Source: Plantago major
Lineage: Eukaryota; Streptophyta; Magnoliopsida; Lamiales; Plantaginaceae
Length of the DNA: 64,000 bases
Reading direction: 5' to 3'
NCBI GenBank assembly: GCA_026545765.1
Contig: CM048843.1
Span: 21,201,646 to 21,265,645 of the forward strand
Positions within the stretch are counted from its first letter, which is position 1. Each line of letters begins with the position of its first letter. Positions 1 through 11,600 of the stretch are shown here, piece after piece. The notes beneath the pieces are model-generated. The model searched no databases and was not told where the DNA came from. It saw only the letters and a program-made list of their open reading frames with translations. The translations under genes were made by a program, and so were the position numbers.

Positions 1-1090
1 CAATAATTAACGATGTTTGTGGGAAATCAATGGCTTCTGCAAGGTTTAAGAGTAAATTGTGGTCAAACGCCGAGACAGTTGACCGCAGAATATTAAAATG
101 TAACAATTTTTCTGAAATAGAGGGAGTAATATCTATGTCCCTTATTTGCTTTATAGTCTTATTCCAAAGAATTCTTACCTTGAGAGGCTACTGCATGCAT
201 GCTTGTTGGATCATGTGGACAACAAGAAATAAAAGAGTTGACGAAAAAGTTTCTAATTTTTACGACATGAAATCCCAACTTAAATATCTAGAAGTTGACC
301 TAAAAAGCATTAAATCGGAATATCACGCAAATTAATACCAAATTCAGCATCGATGGATCCCTCCACCTTCACCCCCACATCCCTCAGAACACATGTGACT
401 CATCATTAGGAAACCTAAGACTTTCCGGCTTTGGCGTGCTACATGATCCGGAGACTCCAATGGGGACTTCATAAAAGGTGTTTTCTTGGAATTCGAGACA
501 AAAATACGACATAGCTATTTGATATCAACTACAATTGGACTGAAAATATGAGTAAATATGATGCATATTAACCTTAATTACACACACTGGCATTCATTAT
601 GCGATCAATTGTATTGGTTCAAGTTACGTTACTTAGGATCAGAAGCTAATATGTGACATTCAAGCTCCAGGCAATCTAATATATAGGAGGGGCAGTACTA
701 CATTCTGTCTACTTAGAAGTAAACTGTGTTGCAGACTTTTTGGCAAATGTGGAAGTGCAACGATGAATGACAAAAGTGGAGTAAATCTCCGTAGGTTATT
801 TAATTTGCAGTACACCATGTGGGCTTTTGTTGGTGTAAGCCCATGAGCTTTGTAAATTATGTTATTGACATACAAATTCATGTCATTGAGCCCATAATCT
901 TCACAAAACATTGTAAATAACTATCTGTATGTGTCAGCCTACTATTTCATTGGGAATAGGCGTTTATTATGCCTCCATAAATCAACATTGAAGCTGGTAA
1001 TTCAAATTCAAAAATTGGCAAAGAATCATCCACATAACAAAAGCTTGCACATGATCATTAACAAGCTTGCACACGATCAGTAACAAAAAA
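1..1090. other. No gene recognised; flank of the MULE complex
   Basis: I see no supported gene here. Short open frames on both strands lack recognisable domains. Just before the transposase start, at about 1,038-1,083, a segment of about 23 bp containing AAGCTTGCACA is repeated twice in tandem. No terminal inverted repeat of the downstream MULE could be recognised by eye. Confidence 0.5.
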
Positions 1091-1091
1091 T

Positions 1092-4000
1092 ATGGCGTCT
1101 TCGGATAACGATTTCCAGGTCACTATCATATGTATCGCCAGAGATCAATGGGCACAAATTCCGGCAACTAAGGCCACCGACTTCCGCCAATTCATCATCA
1201 GATTCAAAGGTTATGTGCAATTCATCTTGTTTTCTCAATTTACTCCTTTTCATCCAATGCGCCCATTTGTCAGTTCTGTTAATAAGCCTCAGTTGGATTT
1301 GTGATACTGTTTGATGCTCTTGCAATGTTCCTATGAATGTCTTCCTTAAACTTCATGTTGTTGCTATGTGCAATGTTTTTCTGTTATATGCTATATCTGT
1401 GCCCAGCTATTGTTCTTATACAGTGAACAAGATGCATCAACTCATTCTTGTTACTGATATTTTGGTAATAGACAATGCATCAACTTATTCTTGTTACTTG
1501 TGTATTGAAACGTTCACGAGAAATATGTCATGCTGCCATAGGATCGATTATTGTCCAGCGATGCTTTCATGTATTTTGGTATGTGCTTATTTAGCTATTC
1601 AACTTTGTCAGACAGCTGACAATTGATCTGTCTTCATTCTCTTCTGTTCAGATAACACCAATGCTTATGTACCAGACCCGCCATCATTTACATATAAGAT
1701 CACACGAGGCAACAAATGTTCTCTAGTCACTGACGCAGACTACCAAAATATGTTGTTGTTATGCAGAGTGACCCAACAAAGGAATGTGTATGTTGGACTG
1801 TCCCAAGCCTGCCCACCTCCCCAGAGCCCACCCTCTGCCATATTTCAGACGACACTAAATCAATTCTACAGAAGTTTCAACGCAACGTAACCAAAGGCCA
1901 ACCGATTTGAACGCAAACAACACCCAGTTTTCTGAAACCTGCCATGGATCAGAAGATCACCATGCCTCAGATGACTCTCTTTCAGCAGCCCAGTTCCCTG
2001 TTTATCAACAGGGCAGAAGAAGAGCCGCTCTTGATCACGTTTGGGAAAAGCCCATCTACCCATCTAAGCGCAAATTGACCCAGACTCATAATCAAAGGAA
2101 AGCCCGCGAAGCTAGACACCTTGCAGGGGAATTTTTCCCAGGCGCAATAACTTCCAACCCGACATTCATCCCCATCCTCTCCTGAGGTCGGACACATGGG
2201 CACATTACATAAAGTCCGTAGGGCAGGAGTTTTAAGGAGGTGTGCGGGAGTTTCGTGCTAAACTGGTTAAGTTTGCTGCCAAATTGGGATTCCAGTTTGA
2301 TTACACACAAAACGATGCACATTATGTCATTGCAAAATGCAAGGGGCGGGAAACTGAGGGTTACAAGTGGTTTGTGAAGGCTTCCAAGAACCGAGTAACA
2401 GAGACCTTCTTCATCCGTGATGCACACCTAAACCACACATGCAAACGCTCTACCTTCACGAGTGATTCAAGCCGTCTTGGGCAACGCATATTGGGTAACA
2501 TTGTCACCGAGTCTGTACGAACTAACCCTACCATCACAGCCACGCACATTAGGAGGGATATTCTGAAGTACTGGGGCTTTGATTTGCTTTATGAGAAAGT
2601 TTGGAGATCTGTGGAAGTGGCGAGGTCAAATATATTTTGGAACTTCTATGACTCTTTTGACGAGCTCCGATGGTACTCGGATGCGTTGATCAAAAACAAC
2701 CTGGGAACTATAGTCACACTAGAGACAGAACCTCAAACGAACAGATTCAAGCGGATCTTCATATCTTACTCTGCAAGCTTGGAAGGATTCAAATCTTGCC
2801 GGCCGATGTTGTTTGTTGACGGAACTTTCATGAAATCGCACTACAAGGGCACCTTATTATCAGCAACCGCCAAGGATGGAAACAACGGTACGTGCTCATT
2901 AACCTAAAATATATTTGACTCATATGTACAATACCCTGAAATAATAGTTTATCTTCCACCAAAAAAAAAAAAAATGCTATTGCAGGGTTGTTCCCCGTGG
3001 CGTTTGCCATGGTGGCAACTGAAAACACTGACAATTGGAGGTGGTTCTTAGAGAAGCTCAAAGAGAACGCAACTCACGAAAGTGAGTTAATGTTTATTCC
3101 GATAGGGCCGGGGGACTCCTCAGCGCTTTCGATGATGTATATGACAAACCCCCTAACTACTTTTGCCTATATCACTTGATGAAGAACTTGCGGACTGATT
3201 ATAGTGGCCGGCAGTACTCTGACAACTTCAAGAATCACATGTGCAAGATACTAAAAGATGCTGCCTATGCACCCAATAGGAGATTTTCGACGAGGCAATC
3301 CACAGGTCTATTCTGATCATTCATTCATTACTTATTATGTTCTACATTCGACTTCTATTCATCCAATCGAAGTATCATGACAAATCCACACGCTTTCTAT
3401 ATCTATGATCTCATTCCTCTATAAACCTGTCAATATGCTTACAGAAACTACATAATGTGCCCAACCTCAGATGAGGTACATACTCCAATTGGTTTACGTA
3501 TGTAGTCAGATCATTCCATGGGTCGATGCCTTATTAAACAATTTTTATTTGAAGATCCATTAGCCAGATTCTTTCTATTGCTTGCCTCAAACATTATTGT
3601 GCTACATTCCTGCCCTGCTGCAAGTTCTGATTACTTAGAGCTTAATTAAATTTCATGTAGTTCGTGGTGAGGAGTTTTTGGTTATTTTTATCAAAACAGT
3701 TTGTTACATGTGTAAGTGTATACTCGTTCACTGAAAACTGCAACACATGGAGGTTAATTTTACTGCATAACAGCACTCAACTACTCAGATGGTTTTCTTA
3801 CAAATTGCTTAAATGATGCTGAGGATTGGATGTGCACAACAGTGCTTAAGTCCTCGTTGATTGTCTGCATAGAATTTTGTGTGGTCAGATTGGCTAATAA
3901 ACTAAGGGACTGGTGATCTTGTTGACGTCTTGCTGGTTTCTTTATACTACTGTTCACGGATTCTTTCTATTGCTTGCGTCAAACATTATTGTGCTACATT

Positions 4001-4903
4001 CCTACACTGCTACAAGATCTTATTATTACGAGATTAATATAATTCCACAGGTTCATTGCAAAAGGCGGTGATAAGGCCCAACACTTCCTTACTGATCTCC
4101 CACCTCAGAAATGGGCAGTTGCATTTGTTACTGATGCTCACAGATACGGCGAATTAACAAGCAACGCAGCTGAGTCATTTAACGCCTGGATATTAGATGC
4201 CCGATCTCTTCCAATCACGTTTTTCTTTGACTCGATGAGACAACAAATAATGAGGTGGTTCATTGAGAGGAGAGATGATGCAGCTAGATGGACGGGGGCG
4301 CTAACACCAACCTATGAAGCTAAATGGAACATCGCCCTAGCTCTTGGAGAGAATCTAACCATAGCCGCCACAACCCGTGAAGGAGTCTTTGAAGTGTACT
4401 CCCAGGAATTTGTCATGGTACTGTCTCCATCATATATAACTTCTCCATTTCAATCAATTTCAACCGAATAGATAAAATAAACCAGAAACAGCTCCTATCT
4501 CATTATTCCTCTGCCTATTCTTATGCAGGTTGATCTAAATGCACACAAGTGCAGCTGTTACCAGTGGCAAATACATGGTTTTCCATGTTACCATGTTGTT
4601 GCCTGCATTTCTCGACAGCACTGGGATATCCGCAAAGTGGTTGAGCATGTGTTTTTCAGCAACACTTATCGAGATGTCTACTCGCGAGATATTGTACCTG
4701 TTCCTACAACCGACAAGTATGAGTTCATTAACCTAAACCAACCCTTCAAGATTCTGCCACCACTATACGAGAAGCCACCGGGCCGGCCCAAGAAGCAAAG
4801 GATTCGATCACAGGCAGAACCAAAGAAGAACCAATTCAAATGCATCCTATGTGGTAAAAAAGGCAACCATTACGCGAACACCTGCCAGTTGGCACTTGAG
4901 TAG
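1092..4903 (+). pseudogene. Mutator-like (MULE) transposase, broken
   Basis: This is a multi-exon MuDR-type transposase, the enzyme that cuts and moves MULE DNA in the nucleus. A likely first exon (1,092-1,209) splices to one starting at 1,652 that resembles the PB1-like N-terminal domain of plant MULE transposases. From about 2,200 comes the MuDR DNA-binding region (REFRAKLVKFAAKLGFQF). The DDE core follows: the first Asp in LFVDGTF (about 2,815), then the second in a shifted frame (SDRAGGLLSAFDDVYD, about 3,100). The Glu is in NAAESFNAW (about 4,170). The C-terminus has a SWIM zinc finger (CSCYQW...FPCYHV, about 4,550) and a CCHC knuckle near 4,840. In-frame stops at 1,888 and 2,233 and a one-base loss near 3,095 break the frame, although the 1,888 stop could lie in an unrecognised intron. 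Introns interrupt at about 2,890-2,985, 3,305-4,050 and 4,420-4,526. Family assignment is firm; exact exon joins are not. Confidence 0.88.
3567..4050 (+). repeat. Duplicated splice-acceptor region in the transposase intron
   Basis: A segment of about 85 bp at 3,567-3,655 recurs at 3,959-4,050. It contains TTCTTTCTATTGCTTGC and ends in an AG acceptor-like site. The second copy precedes the exon encoding FIAKGGDKAQHFL. The duplication lengthens the intron and gives two candidate acceptors. Confidence 0.7.
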
Positions 4904-5139
4904 GCAGATTTTAGTTCACATGCTTGGGCTAGTTGCCATCTTGCCAACTTATAAAGTCTAAGGAGTGGATGAATTGGTTTTGTTTTTGTAGGTTTCACCA
5001 TGTCAGATTCATATTGGCACTTCATTAGGCGGATTTTAGTTCACATGCTTGGGCTAGTTGCCATCTTGACAACTTCTCAAGTCTAAGGAGTGGATGAATT
5101 GGTTTTGTTTTTGTAGGTTTCACCATGTCAGATTCATAT
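4891..5139. repeat. Tandem duplication, about 125 bp x 2
   Basis: Units 4,891-5,015 and 5,016-5,139 are nearly identical. The first begins inside the last coding codons of the transposase (at GGCACTTGAG, just before the stop), so the second carries a copy of the gene's 3' end. Confidence 0.9.
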
Positions 5140-6100
5140 CCCATATAAAAATCTGCTATGCATTCCCTAATTTATTGCGGTTTTTCTCTTGACAATTTTG
5201 AATTTGAGTCTTCTGTGTTAGTTCTTCAATCAGGGCGGCATTGTTCACATGTTTCTGTTTCTTCAAAATGCAGTACTCCATTTTAATGAAGCACATTTTC
5301 TTTTCATTAGTCCATGTTATTATGCAAATTCCTTTTTTTTTTCCTCTTCTAGTTAATAAGTGATCTACAGTGGGTTATAAATCTAACACATGACCTGTTT
5401 TCTTAATCAGCTTATTAATGTGATCGATTCGTTATGTATTGTTATAATTATTGATCAAGTAAATCTGTTTTTTTTTTTTTTTTTTTTTTGCCCATATGTG
5501 GTGAACGGGTAGAATTATAACAAGCATAAAAAAGCCTTGGTTGAGCATTTCAATGGTTTTCTATTTTTTCATTCTTCCTATTTGCATCCTCCCTTTGCAG
5601 CGGAGTAACTCTTCAGGTATGCCCAATCGGAGCCCGTTAACAGTTTGAAACAGTAATAATGAGCTATGAATTACATATTGGGTTCAAAATGTATCGAGCA
5701 GTTAGGTATTTCAGCAAGTTACTATGGGTTTTTAGTTGCCCATGTGCGATAGTTGCCCATGTGCGACTAACGATATCAAGAAGATTCAATTGCAATGTTT
5801 ATCATAATCATTGAGGTAGATTGACTCTATGTGTAAAGCAGTCAATCAACATTTTCTTCCTTCTTCTCAATTAGATCCTTTTAGCGGACCTAAGTAATTG
5901 TTAATAATAGATATAGTTTACATACTGCGCACCCTTTATCAGGAAAAAAAAATGGTATTGCAGGGTTGTTAACAATGAGTTCTCACCATATATATTAGTT
6001 ATCTAGATAACTAAAATGTAACTAGTTACTATGGGTACTTTGTTCCCCGAAAACGTTAATTGTGCAAATGTTCAAACAATCTGCAGTAAAGGGATATCCA
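5140..6100. other. Non-coding stretch between transposase and inverted arm
   Basis: No gene was recognised. It holds a poly-T run near 5,470, a short tandem repeat of GTTGCCCATGTGCGA at about 5,736-5,766, and a short mosaic of copied gene pieces at 5,944-5,988 that is listed separately. Confidence 0.5.
5944..5988 (+). other. Micro-patch mosaic: transposase intron/exon junction plus B3-gene junction
   Basis: Bases 5,944-5,970 match the transposase intron 3' end and exon start at 2,966-2,992 with one difference, including TATTGCAGGGTTGTT. The next bases (5,969-5,988) match 9,413-9,431, an exon/intron border of the B3 gene, with about one mismatch (AACAATGAGT then CTCACC). The first patch includes a poly-A run, so its informative part is about 17 bp. 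Confidence 0.55.
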
Positions 6101-6129
6101 TTGTTATCACCCAGTGGTTTAGTGTTTTC

Positions 6130-7120
6130 ACCACTGGGCGACTTTTTACCGGCTAAGAGCAACATGTTTTATGGCGTTTCTATTCTGCCCGTCTAACAAC
6201 AACAACGTCTTATCGTTCTGGCAGAATTATTTATCCGCTGGGCTCCACTCGGTTCAAGTGTTCTTTACTACGGAAAATCCGCCATGGATTTATATGCCAC
6301 GCGCTGTAATCGAAAATTCGTACCTGCATTCCAATTAACAACGTTTGCCTATCTTTGAAATCATGGAATGCTCATTAAAGGTGCTTAATCGTCAAAATAA
6401 TCCTGATTTCATGACCTATACTTCGACCTTAGCAGTTTCAATACCAAGAGCAACATGTTTTATGGCGTTTCTATTTTGCCCGTCTAGCCCAGATTAAAAC
6501 TTAACGCCAATGACATCCCATCCATATTTTTTCAACTATGAATGTGGAGGCCCGTAGTAAAGAACACTTGTACCGAGTCGGAGTATAGGTCATAAATAAT
6601 TCTGCAAAGATCGATGAGATGTCATTGTAGTTAGAACTGCGCAATGGGCGTATTACTTATTTGTTCATAAGATTGAGATGGACCGTTGGAAAAAAAGATT
6701 AGTTTGCGATTAATTTGTAATTGGAAACAAAACATTAAAGAGGGTTATTCGTCAAAACAAGCTTGCTATAGCAACCTATAATTCGATCTTTTTTCAATCA
6801 ATTAGTAATACGCCAGTTGCACAGTTCTAACACTCGGTTCAAGTGTTCTTTAATACATCAAATCTGACATGGACTTATATGCCACGCGCTGTCAGCAAAA
6901 ATTCGTACCCACAGTTCAATTAACAACGTTTGCCTATCTTTGAAATCATGGAATGTTCATTAAAGATGCTTAATCGTCAAAATAATCCTGATTTCGTGAC
7001 CTATACTTCGACCTTAGCAGTTTCAATACTGAGAGCAACATGTTTTATGGTGTTTCTATTATGCCCGTCTAGCCCAGATTAAAACTTAAGGCCAATGACA
7101 TCCCATCGATCTTTTTTCAA
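6130..7120. repeat. Left arm of a large inverted repeat
   Basis: This arm is made of repeated modules. The motif AGAGCAACATGTTTTATGG occurs near 6,153, 6,448 and 7,036, and the block containing TATATGCCACGCGCTGT occurs at about 6,290 and 6,880. A short reversed copy lies at about 6,545-6,660. Bases 6,181-6,510 are closely similar to the reverse complement of 14,236-14,561. Such arms are typical of MULE terminal or subterminal regions, but no flanking target duplication was identified. Confidence 0.8.
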
Positions 7121-7600
7121 CCATCTATCATTTCGGAGTTTTATGGGCTCAAAATAAAGAACCTGCCTGCTTATTCTATATGCCCAATGCTCGTGCTCGA
7201 CCCTATGGGCGCCCATGAATTACACATTTCGGTTGTTTTTTAATTTTAAACTCCTATCAATTTGGGCCCTTCACCAGAGTAGAGTAATGGTTATAAGGTA
7301 AATAAGCTGAGAACTATATACATTATTTATGAGTTTAACGGTGCATACAAATTTCTTCTTGAGGTCCATTTTTTCTGGAAAATTAATAATAATGACATAC
7401 CAGTAATATACTATATGAAGTTCGGATAATCAGTACTTCAGTACATGTCTACACAACTGAATTGATGAAGATAAGTTAGTAGGTGTACATTTTCTTCTGC
7501 TTTTTTGAAATGTTACCGTTTTGAAGTGACCAATGGGGGCATATGAATATATGTGTGCACCTTGTAGTAGCCGTTTGAAGTATCCCACAGTGTTTATTTA
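7120..7600. other. No gene recognised
   Basis: AT-rich stretch between the left inverted arm and the GRF-finger frame. It may hold the promoter or 5' exons of the latter, but nothing specific was recognised. Confidence 0.4.
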
Positions 7601-7739
7601 TATGCGAGTTGGTCTTAGCAAATGCTTGTGTCCAGGGTAAACTGATTTCATTGAAACAGGGTATATATCTCTTCTTGCTTCTTTACAATCCTAGAAGTCT
7701 TCATCAAGTGTTACGCAAAGGCGTATTTGTGACAGTCCA

Positions 7740-8300
7740 AGCCTGTTCGTTTACCCGTCAGCGTTCTGTCGATGCGATGGGACTAAATATTCACGGACGT
7801 TTGTGAATGTTTCCGATTCTGAAGACTCAATGGGCAAGTTGTTCTACACTTGTTCTGTTTGTGCCAGTTTTGTGGGGTGGTGCTTGCCAAGGGCTGATTA
7901 CGAGGTGATTCACGAGGCGAACAAGTCACCCTTTAGCCCCTGTAGACTTGTGTATGCCAAATCTCCGTGCAGTCGGTCTACCTGTGGGAACCAGGCGACA
8001 ATATTGGTGAGCAGCTCGGAAGCTAATCGTGGCAAGCTGTACTACTCTTGTCAGGTTTGTGGTAAATTCTCGGGTTGGTGCCTACCAGTTCTACAGGAGT
8101 TCAGACAGTATTTCGCGACTTCGAAGTGGCATGGATCTCATTTTGGTGGTATGGCACACCGGGGTGAAAGACGATTTGATGATGGGAACTCAGTTGATTT
8201 ACTTTGCAAGTCGTTTTCAACGCAACTCAGAGTCGTGATGGTTATGAACACTGTTCTAATTGTTGTAGTGGTTTTACTGCTAGTTTTCAATTTCGTGTAG
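7740..8300 (+). CDS. Two-finger GRF zinc-finger protein with C-terminal membrane segment
   Basis: The frame encodes two successive GRF-type zinc fingers. The first runs from CRCDGTKYS through GKLFYTCSVC to GWCLP. The second runs from CSRSTCGNQ through GKLYYSCQVC to GWCLP. A charged linker follows, then a hydrophobic C-terminal segment (VLIVVVVLLLVFNFV) that should span a membrane. GRF fingers are known as nucleic-acid-binding modules, and small plant proteins with GRF fingers plus a C-terminal hydrophobic tail are common near transposons. The start is uncertain: the frame is open upstream of the first finger and no clear ATG precedes it, so a 5' exon may be missing or unrecognised. It lies between the two inverted arms and may be captured cargo. 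Domain identity is well supported; function is not known. Confidence 0.7.
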   Translation, partial: SLFVYPSAFCRCDGTKYSRTFVNVSDSEDSMGKLFYTCSVCASFVGWCLPRADYEVIHEANKSPFSPCRLVYAKSPCSRSTCGNQATILVSSSEANRGKLYYSCQVCGKFSGWCLPVLQEFRQYFATSKWHGSHFGGMAHRGERRFDDGNSVDLLCKSFSTQLRVVMVMNTVLIVVVVLLLVFNFV

Positions 8301-8698
8301 GGTATCGGAAAGTTAGTATTTTTGCGCATAATCTTTTATGTCAGTCTCATCAGGTTCAAAATTGTTTCATCTATGTTTAGTGATGTGGAGAATGAAGATA
8401 CATTTAGCAGGGCAAGTCTAATTTCTAAGCTTCATACAGATTATCGGATAATGACACAAAGATAGACGCTTTAAATAAGTTCGATCAGTTGAATATAGTA
8501 GCCTTACACAAAAGTTGAAAAGTCCATGTCCCATGAACAACAAAATGTGCCCACATATGGCACTTGGGTGGGAAACTACTATGACGAAACAAAATAATCA
8601 ATTACAGGATTGACACAAACTGATGAACGAACTGAAACAATTAATTAAGATTCGATACCTAAAAGGAAATCTTCCATTGAAACAATTAAGATTAACCA

Positions 8699-11600
8699 TC
8701 ATTCATCTTGAGCTAGGGTGTTGCACCTGAGGATCTGAACCTCCCACAATGTAGCATTGCCATTGACAGTAGAGATTCCAATGCAGTCGTCGGGCTTAAG
8801 TTTGTGTGCAAGCGCAAAAGCCTTCCATCCTTTGTTGAGTCGTGCAGTCTTCCCCCACTGGTTACATGTAACTGGCCACTGACGTGAATGCCGAATAACT
8901 CTGAGCTTTCTGTGAGTTTTCCCTTCATCCACGGTGCGGAGTAAAAACCTTTTGGGTAAAGTCTGGTGTTGACCAAAACAAGTCAATTCTGGGTTTCATA
9001 ATAGAGATGGAACATGTTTAGTGGAGACTCGCCCATACTAACAATTAATAGACGCTTACCAAACTGAATTGCTTCGATGCCGATGTCTTTTGGATAACAA
9101 TGTAGCAGTGTCCCTTTGGCGTATTGAGAATCTCAACCATGGATCGAACTTTGCGTGAATCCTTCACAACAGTCCTAGAACTCCAACAAAGAAGCCAGTC
9201 TTCTCCTCTGTTTTGATGAATTTATGCCTTCAGCGTATTTGTTATTCCAAAACAGTGCGCAATATTAGTGTTAAGAAATGTCTTGTACTACCTTTCCGTA
9301 TAGACTCGGTGGTCATCAATGCCTTGTGTGTCTCAGTTGTTGTTGTTCCTCGTCCTTCGAATGGCAGAAGAATAAACGATTAATAAAAGGCCAACATAAG
9401 AGTTTAACTGATTAACAATGAGTACTCACCTTTGACAAGGGTTGGGCTATCCAGCAGACGATTATAGTAAGAGTCGTCTTCAGATGATGAGTCTGAAGAA
9501 TAACAGAGTTTAAACATGTTAGTTAATCGAGTAACTGAACCATGCTAAAAGAAATCATAGCGCGGTTTACATGGCTGGCCAAGTGTTGGTCCAGATAACG
9601 GCAAAGGAAAAGACTAGGGGGGGGGGGGAATAGTCTTTTACAACTTTTGTCGATAAACACAACTGTGAAGATATCTGATACTTAATTTCAGAGAGCGGAA
9701 GACTTTTCTGTGATAAGTGCACGTGCTCAGTTAGGTAAATAAAGCAAGTAATAAGTTGCAGAAAGTAAATAACACAGATCTTTATAGTGGTATCTGAGGG
9801 TGGCGTAATCCCTCAACTAATCCACTCGTCTTTTCTCAGGACTTGAAATTCACTAAGATAGATATTGAGTTCTCCTTACAATAAACCTACCCATTGATTT
9901 CCTTTTACACTAGGTTCCCAACCAAGTGTTCCCCCTGAGTTTTTCCCCGGCTTTCTCAGCCAAGTACTTCCTGTACTCAGAAACCTTTGAGTTATTCCTT
10001 AGTTTCCCAAAATAAGTACTTCCTATGCTCAGTAACCTTGGAGTTATTCCTTAGTTTCCCAAACTAAGTACTTCCTGTACTCCACGCCGTTTAAGGTGTT
10101 GGTTAAGGTAGTTTGTCAGGTGAGTAGTCTTAATAACTTTCTCAGATATGTAGGAAAACTCTATAGAACAAGAATCACTTAACACACTTCACAATGTGTG
10201 GTGATATGTTCTTTACTGACCCAAGTCTATGTAAAATGTTCTAGAGAATGAAACTTAGATACTTGATCTTTTGATTCAACTCTTTCACAGATAGCAATGC
10301 TTGTTAAGGATCAGGACACTTAGAAATTTCGTGCTACTTAGAATTCAAGAGCTTGGTCGCAACAATAAGCTAGTGAATAAGTAGATTGAAGGCTTGTATG
10401 CTTGAAAGAATAAGTTCGTAGATGTAAGTTCTTGGTGTGTTCAGTGTCTGTTCAAGCATTCTAAGTGTTGATATTTATAGTTGAAAATCATGCCATTGGA
10501 ATTGTATCCGTTAGGCTTAATGAAATTCAAACTATTGATATCTGTAAATAGTACTGCAGAAGACGTTGTCTCTTTTCAGAGATTTCCTCTTTTGTTCAGA
10601 TGTCTCTGTCTGCGCATTTATTGCATTGCACTATTTTTGTCTCAGTGGAACTATGAACTATGCTTCAAGCATTGCATGTCCCTTTCCAGAGACCTTCACA
10701 TCTTCAGATACCTATTGAAACATTGTTTCCCAGAAATATAGTTTTATCCAGGGAATCTGAGTGTAGATATCTGTGGGCACTTTTCCTCGTTCAGAAACAT
10801 TGTGTTTTCAGATATCTTTTGCAAAACTTGTTTATTGAAAAACACTTATTTATTCAATATATCTGGACATAGGTATCTGATGACCTTCGTCTTCAGCAAT
10901 CTTGTGCAGTCTTCAAAACTTCAAAATTGGTTGAACCCTCCTGCTGGATGCCTTCTTCTTGGTCTTCTTCAAAGATATAAAAATTACATTCAGAGACCTA
11001 ACATCCTATACAAGATTTGCTAGACTAACATACTTAGTGATTTTCCTCTTTTACAGTGTTCAAGTGAACCAAGAGTACTAACCACCTTTCTGAGCTAAGA
11101 TAAGTCATTATGTTGCCGATCAAAATCTAAACAGATATTCCAAACACCAAGTTCGTTGGGACAGCAGAAACAAGATTCAGAACTGCTCTGGTTCTGCTTG
11201 AAGTCAGATTCGTGCTTCGTGGCCTTCCCTTTTAATTTTGGCTCTGATTTTAGGGCCAGATGCAATTGGAAATTGTCAAGTAAAATGTATAGAGTACACA
11301 TGAGAACGAATCAATCTCGGTTACCTTCATTCTCCAAGCTTGCTATCCTTATTGGCCTGCCTAAGTTTGGAATCTTGCGGGTAAACATCTTGCGCACTGT
11401 TGCAAGTAAAGCAGGAGATGTTGAAGAAATTAGTTTCTATTGGTACCTTAATACAGGAGTTTTAGATCAAAATTTACACATTATAAGCTGGTGCAGTTGG
11501 CGCTTTTTGTTTATTAATTCTTCACTGAACCAATGCCGATTCCGCCTGATCCAGCAATGTGGCCTTCCCAAGTGTTTGGGACCTTACGCTTAGCTCGACC

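Noticed and set aside
30-335. 101-residue open frame on +
   Set aside because: No recognisable domain, no promoter or splice context, and no sign of coding constraint.
1333-1626. 97-residue open frame inside the transposase 5' region
   Set aside because: Lies in a probable intron between the first exon and the PB1-like exon; Cys/Tyr-rich composition is typical of AT-rich chance frames.
10481-11023. Three overlapping + strand frames of 70-86 residues
   Set aside because: They fall within the repeat-like block of the B3 gene and show hydrophobic chance composition.
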